Source: JAUVIB01 sp964424545 (lineage in GTDB: Bacteria; Calditrichota; Calditrichia; Calditrichales; Calditrichaceae). From it: DNA of 10,944 nt. Shown piece by piece: positions 7,394 through 10,944 of the stretch (position 1 is the first letter of the stretch; the number at the start of each line of letters is the position of its first letter). The position numbers were made by a program, and so were the translations under genes. The stretch spans positions 1 through 10,944 of the forward strand of contig CAYRJN010000126.1 of NCBI GenBank assembly GCA_964424545.1, in the 5' to 3' direction. The notes under the pieces were generated by a model, which was not told where the DNA came from, made no database searches, and saw only the letters and a list, made by a program, of their open reading frames with translations.

Positions 7394-8710
7394 ATGTTAA
7401 CATTTTTTTCAATAATTTTTGTTTTCGGCGTCTTGGTGATTATCCATGAATTAGGGCATTTTTTGGCCGCAAAATGGATGGGCGTCAGGGTAGAAAAATT
7501 TTCTATCGGTTTTCCGCCAACCATTTTTACTAAAAAAATAGGGGAGACAAACTTTTCGATAGGCGCTATTCCCCTTGGCGGTTTTGTTAAGATGTCGGGC
7601 TTTGTCGATGAAAGTATGGATGATAATATCACCGGCGCCGAGTATGAATTCAATTCAAAACCGATATGGCGACGCATTGTTATCATTTCCGGCGGTGTAA
7701 TTATGAACCTAATACTTGCAGTGATAATATTGGCTTATCTGAATTTCTCACAAGGCGAACAAATATTACCGTATACGACGGTCGGCGTGGTCGGAGAAAA
7801 TGGGATTGCTCAAAAAATAGGCTTCCAAATCGATGATAAAATTTTATCTATAAACGGCGTTCCCGTGCACTCATGGAATGAGGTGCAAGAACAGTTTGTC
7901 AATAATCTTAACAGCGATATTACTTTCAAAATATTGAGAAACGGAAAGGAAAAAATCCTTACGTATAAAAAAGAGTGGTTTTCCGACGAAAAAGGCGAAT
8001 ATCTCGATATCGACCCGCTTATACCGGCAAAGGTGGGTATGGTTCAAAGCGATATGCCCGCGTCAAAATTAGGGTTGCAGAAAGCCGATGAAATTGTGTC
8101 GCTCGACGGGCATACTATAAAAAGGTGGCAAGAAATGACGGAGATAATCCGCTCTCATCCGGGGCAGGAAATTAGTATTGCCTGGATTAGGGGACAGGAT
8201 ACGCTAAAAGGTTTAATCGTTCCGGATATCGTTGAAGAGAAAACAGCAAAAGACAGCGTTGTCGCTATCGGAAAAATAGGCATCGGTTATTATTACGATC
8301 ATAAACAAGTTGGAGCGGGCAGAGCGTTCGTTGCCGGAATTGAAAACACTTACAACCTTATTCTTTTAAACGCAAAAGGATTATGGTGGGTTATTTCAGG
8401 TGTTAAATCGGCAAAAGAGGTTGTAGGCGGCCCGATTATGATTGCCAAGATGGCCGGTGAAGCCGCTGCGGCCGGCTGGGCGCAGCTTTTATACCTAATT
8501 GCCGCATTAAGCGCTATTTTGGCTTTTTTTAACATCTTGCCTATTCCTGCGCTTGACGGGGGACATCTCGTTTTTCTAATAATTGAGGCCATTATCGGGC
8601 GTCCAATACCTCTAAAAGTTAAAATTAAAGTACAGCAAATCGGCATGGCTATTTTACTGGCCTTGATTATTTTTATTTTTTATGTCGATATTAAGCGGCT
8701 TCTTCTTTAA
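7394..8710 (+). CDS. rseP: RseP, site-2 intramembrane zinc metalloprotease
   Basis: RseP cuts transmembrane segments, classically the anti-sigma factor RseA after a first cut, releasing the envelope-stress sigma factor; it also clears signal-peptide remnants. The 438-residue product (E. coli: 450) has the zinc motif HELGH at 18-22 in the first membrane segment and the third ligand D388 in LDGGH, preceded by NILPIPA. Two PDZ domains lie at about 125-195 and 205-280 (GFQIDDKILSINGVPV; GLQKADEIVSLDGHTI). The conserved AIPLGGFVKM (59-67) and GGPIMIAKMAG (345-355) are present. Four membrane segments are apparent: about 3-25, 95-117, 364-386 and 415-433. ATG 7394 is preceded by TAGGAA, 6 nt away, and lies 9 bp after the previous stop. 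Here the usual neighbour dxr is absent and the LipM-like gene takes its place. Its location beside bamA and lpx genes fits an envelope-stress role. Confidence 0.96.
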   Translation: MLTFFSIIFVFGVLVIIHELGHFLAAKWMGVRVEKFSIGFPPTIFTKKIGETNFSIGAIPLGGFVKMSGFVDESMDDNITGAEYEFNSKPIWRRIVIISGGVIMNLILAVIILAYLNFSQGEQILPYTTVGVVGENGIAQKIGFQIDDKILSINGVPVHSWNEVQEQFVNNLNSDITFKILRNGKEKILTYKKEWFSDEKGEYLDIDPLIPAKVGMVQSDMPASKLGLQKADEIVSLDGHTIKRWQEMTEIIRSHPGQEISIAWIRGQDTLKGLIVPDIVEEKTAKDSVVAIGKIGIGYYYDHKQVGAGRAFVAGIENTYNLILLNAKGLWWVISGVKSAKEVVGGPIMIAKMAGEAAAAGWAQLLYLIAALSAILAFFNILPIPALDGGHLVFLIIEAIIGRPIPLKVKIKVQQIGMAILLALIIFIFYVDIKRLLL

Positions 8711-8714
8711 AATA

Positions 8715-8720
8715 TATAAT
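8715..8720 (+). promoter_or_regulatory. Possible -10 element before the unknown gene
   Basis: A perfect TATAAT hexamer lies 19 bp before ATG 8740, in the 29-bp gap after rseP. At 17 or 18 bp upstream there is no good -35 (TAAGCG or TTAAGC). In such AT-rich DNA the hexamer can occur by chance. It could make the downstream gene its own unit, but read-through from rseP is equally possible because no terminator hairpin is visible. Confidence 0.22.
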
Positions 8721-8739
8721 TTAATGTTTAATATTATTT

Positions 8740-10857
8740 ATGGATGGAAATATCAATAATCTTATACACGATATTGGGGAATTTATTCGTCAAGGATTGT
8801 TGCATAGAATTAATAATATTCCTATTGCCGCCAATATTGATGTCCGTTTTTCCGAAACACAATATTGTTGTAAAAATAATTTGGTATCAATTGATAGTAA
8901 TATTCCCTTTAATTCTTCCACTACTCACCTTCCGCAAACGCGTATTTTTGTCACAACTATTGAAAATGAATATATTCATTTTGTTTTAATTCAATATTAT
9001 AATATAACCGTTTTGATTGTAGAAAAACTTTCCAATTTTTCCGGTTTAACATTAGAAATTCATTCAAGTATTAATAATATACATAAAATTGAAGAACGAG
9101 ATATCAATGTTTTCTGCATCGATAAAAATTTAAATAATAGAAATATTCTTAGTTATTTTAACGAAATTTATGAAAAAGAAAAAGAAATCCATCCTTTAAA
9201 AAGCATAAAATCCCGTAATGCTCAATTATTTAGCAATATTGATAATTTTTGGGCAAATATAGACGCTATTTCATTTGATGGGAAAATTCTCGAATCAAGC
9301 AATTTCTTTTGGATACAGGAAATCTTTTTACATTTTTATAAAATTAAAGAGTTGCAGGAATTTTACGTTAATAACACGCAAAATAAATCTTTGTCTATAG
9401 ATAAATTACGATTATCGCAAATGCGTTTTGATGCGGTGGTTAATAAAAAATCTTCAAATAATAATATTAATTTACAAAATGAAGATATATTAAGAGAATA
9501 TATTTTTAATCAAACGGAAAAAAATGAATTATATCTTTTAATTCAATCATCATGGCGAGATATTGCTTATCCGGCAAAAGACTTCTTTTTTGCAAAAAGA
9601 TTAAATGATAATCCGGATGAATTTATTTCCCTACTTTTTCTCGCCGTTAAAGAAAATTTCTACTGGCATTCCTTACTTTTTAATAAAATAAAACGTTTTT
9701 TAAAAAATAAGGATTTAATAAATATAGTCTCTCTTCTTTATATTTTAAAACAACATAGTAATTTATGGATTAAAAATGATGTTTATTATTTTTCAGCACA
9801 CAACAGAGATATAATAAATGATACTATTTATATACCTTCGCGAAGACTTTATTTTTCATTTTCCAAGCAATACGGTAAATATTTAACAAAGTTATCCTTT
9901 GATGAGGAATCCCATTTTTTTAATATTGATAAAAATGTTGTAATTTCTTATCGCGTAACTGAAAAGATTCTAAAAGTTGACGCGCTTATATATCATCCGC
10001 CTATAAAACCCATATCCTTTAAAACTGTTGAAATAGAAATAAAAGGAATTATTTTACTTATTCCCTTGATATGGCGCCGTTTTACTATAAAATTAAATTC
10101 GTGTAGAATTAAATTTATTTTAAAAAAGAAAAAATGGCAGCTATCTTTCAAATTGGATGAAAACGTAAAAAATATTTTTATCGATAAAAAGAAAGTAAAT
10201 ATTAATAATAAACGCTATTTTACCATTTTAATTAATAACAAGAGAGAACAGAGTATTTCGGAATTATGTTTTACTGATAACTTTTGTATTCCTTTGTCTG
10301 CTGTTTCAAAAATCAATAAACCAATTTTTTTAAGGGGAATAGGCCTCGATCGCAACGGTACTCTATTGGAAAAATTTAATCTCTTAAAAAATAATTCTAA
10401 AAAATCCTTATCCGTTTATAGTAATAAGTATATATCCGAAAGTATTAACCAAGCTGAGCCGACAATTAATTACATTGTAACGGCTTCAAAATTTAATTCT
10501 GAAAAAAAATTCATAAACAACGAAAGCGGTATTATTTCTGCTATTCGTTATACTCCAACTGCCATATTAAAACATAAACTTGTTATTTTAACAAATAATA
10601 GTGATAAAAATATGATAAAAATGATCAATAATATGTTTTTTAATTATTTAAATTTTTATCCTATAATAAAGCCTTTTAATAGTAATAGTTTAAAAAAACT
10701 TCAATTTTATATAGTTGTAGATAAAGCGACCAATCATGTTGTTAATAATTACACATGCGGGTTGCCTGTAATTTCTATAGACAAAAGCAAAATGGCCGTA
10801 TTATTAAATCATGATAATTTTGAAAAAGAAATTATTACATTTTTTACTTGCATTTAA
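8740..10857 (+). CDS. Uncharacterised 705-residue AT-rich, Asn/Ile/Lys-rich protein
   Basis: I do not recognise this protein. The frame stays open for 705 codons in very AT-rich DNA, where stop codons are frequent by chance, so it is surely coding. There is no signal peptide and no clear membrane segment, so it is probably cytoplasmic. Judging by residue pattern, about 65-100 is strand-rich and about 295-345 is helical (FISLLFLAVKENFYWHSLLF and onward). About 350-530 looks mostly beta. About 610-705 alternates strands and helices like a Rossmann-type alpha/beta unit (LVILTN, FYIVVDKA, CGLPVISID, then a final helix). The CGLPVIS phrase recalls the C-terminal half of GT-B glycosyltransferases, but this is weak. 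Cysteines are scattered (43, 44, 126, 455, 510, 516, 673, 704). ATG 8740 has no Shine-Dalgarno site, unlike most genes before it. Sampled 60-base lines hold 10-17 G+C versus 17-28 in the upstream genes, which may mean transfer or fast, relaxed evolution. Confidence 0.85.
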   Translation: MDGNINNLIHDIGEFIRQGLLHRINNIPIAANIDVRFSETQYCCKNNLVSIDSNIPFNSSTTHLPQTRIFVTTIENEYIHFVLIQYYNITVLIVEKLSNFSGLTLEIHSSINNIHKIEERDINVFCIDKNLNNRNILSYFNEIYEKEKEIHPLKSIKSRNAQLFSNIDNFWANIDAISFDGKILESSNFFWIQEIFLHFYKIKELQEFYVNNTQNKSLSIDKLRLSQMRFDAVVNKKSSNNNINLQNEDILREYIFNQTEKNELYLLIQSSWRDIAYPAKDFFFAKRLNDNPDEFISLLFLAVKENFYWHSLLFNKIKRFLKNKDLINIVSLLYILKQHSNLWIKNDVYYFSAHNRDIINDTIYIPSRRLYFSFSKQYGKYLTKLSFDEESHFFNIDKNVVISYRVTEKILKVDALIYHPPIKPISFKTVEIEIKGIILLIPLIWRRFTIKLNSCRIKFILKKKKWQLSFKLDENVKNIFIDKKKVNINNKRYFTILINNKREQSISELCFTDNFCIPLSAVSKINKPIFLRGIGLDRNGTLLEKFNLLKNNSKKSLSVYSNKYISESINQAEPTINYIVTASKFNSEKKFINNESGIISAIRYTPTAILKHKLVILTNNSDKNMIKMINNMFFNYLNFYPIIKPFNSNSLKKLQFYIVVDKATNHVVNNYTCGLPVISIDKSKMAVLLNHDNFEKEIITFFTCI

Positions 10858-10920
10858 TTCCACACTTTAATTATTTTAAACCATTAAATTAATTAGGGCT
10901 TCCTTAAAAAGTCATAACGC

Positions 10921-10944
10921 ATGAAAAATATTGAAATTATATAC
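10921..10944 (+). CDS. Possible start of a further gene cut by the window edge
   Basis: An ATG at 10921 opens a frame of eight codons (MKNIEIIY) up to the window end, 63 bp after the previous stop. No ribosome binding site with proper spacing is visible; AGGG at 10895-10898 is too far. The composition would suit a coding start, but eight codons prove nothing. The preceding stretch from 10858 is AT-rich and shows no terminator hairpin. Confidence 0.3.

Noticed and set aside
8744..8989. Second + strand frame of 81 codons inside the start of the unknown gene
   Set aside because: It overlaps the long 705-codon frame in another phase, has no ribosome binding site and looks like a by-product of AT-rich DNA.
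10863..10900. AT-only inverted repeats (TTTAAT/ATTAAA, AATTAATT) after the unknown gene
   Set aside because: They contain no G+C in the stem and are expected by chance at this composition; not a credible terminator or attachment site.
1..10944. tRNA, rRNA, insertion sequence, CRISPR array or phage elements
   Set aside because: Coding genes fill nearly the entire window; I saw no cloverleaf, transposase motif, regular direct repeats or terminal inverted repeats.

Overview
The window is a densely packed, single-strand stretch of a diderm (Gram-negative) bacterial chromosome. All supported genes lie on the + strand. It encodes outer-membrane biogenesis functions: the end of a TamB-like protein, BamA, an OmpH/Skp-type periplasmic chaperone, the early lipid A pathway (LpxD, an LpxC-FabZ fusion, LpxA), a lipoyl/octanoyl-transfer enzyme and the site-2 protease RseP. 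After these comes a large AT-rich gene of unknown function.

Organism: the fused LpxC-FabZ protein is known mainly from the FCB group (Bacteroidota, Chlorobiota and relatives such as Calditrichota, Marinimicrobia and Cloacimonadota). The DNA is AT-rich. Several genes have clear Shine-Dalgarno sequences, the best being AAGGAGG before ompH, whereas Bacteroidota proper use such sites rarely. I therefore infer an FCB-group lineage that may lie outside the classical Bacteroidota, but I cannot name it from the sequence.

Layout: 1-318 is the C-terminal end of a TamB/DUF490-like protein. bamA follows (about 336-2660), probably translationally close-coupled to it. A 149-bp intergenic gap (2661-2809) is the only sizeable gap and the likeliest internal promoter position. 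From 2810 to 8710 the genes ompH, lpxD, lpxC-fabZ, lpxA, lipM-like and rseP are separated by 3 to 15 bp or overlap, so they look like one operon. At 8740-10857 lies a 705-residue protein I do not recognise. The last 87 bp contain no recognisable element except a possible start codon of a further gene at 10921.

How the genes fit together: LpxA acylates UDP-GlcNAc, the LpxC part deacetylates it, and LpxD adds the second acyl chain. The FabZ part dehydrates the 3-hydroxyacyl-ACPs that LpxA and LpxD use as donors, so it sits at the branch point with phospholipid synthesis. BamA inserts beta-barrel proteins, the OmpH/Skp-like protein chaperones them across the periplasm, and TamB-like proteins are linked to outer-membrane assembly or lipid transport. 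RseP cleaves anti-sigma factors in the envelope stress response. lpxB, lpxK, uppS and dxr, often found nearby in other genomes, are not in this window. I found no convincing undescribed multi-gene system; the real unknown is the 705-residue protein.
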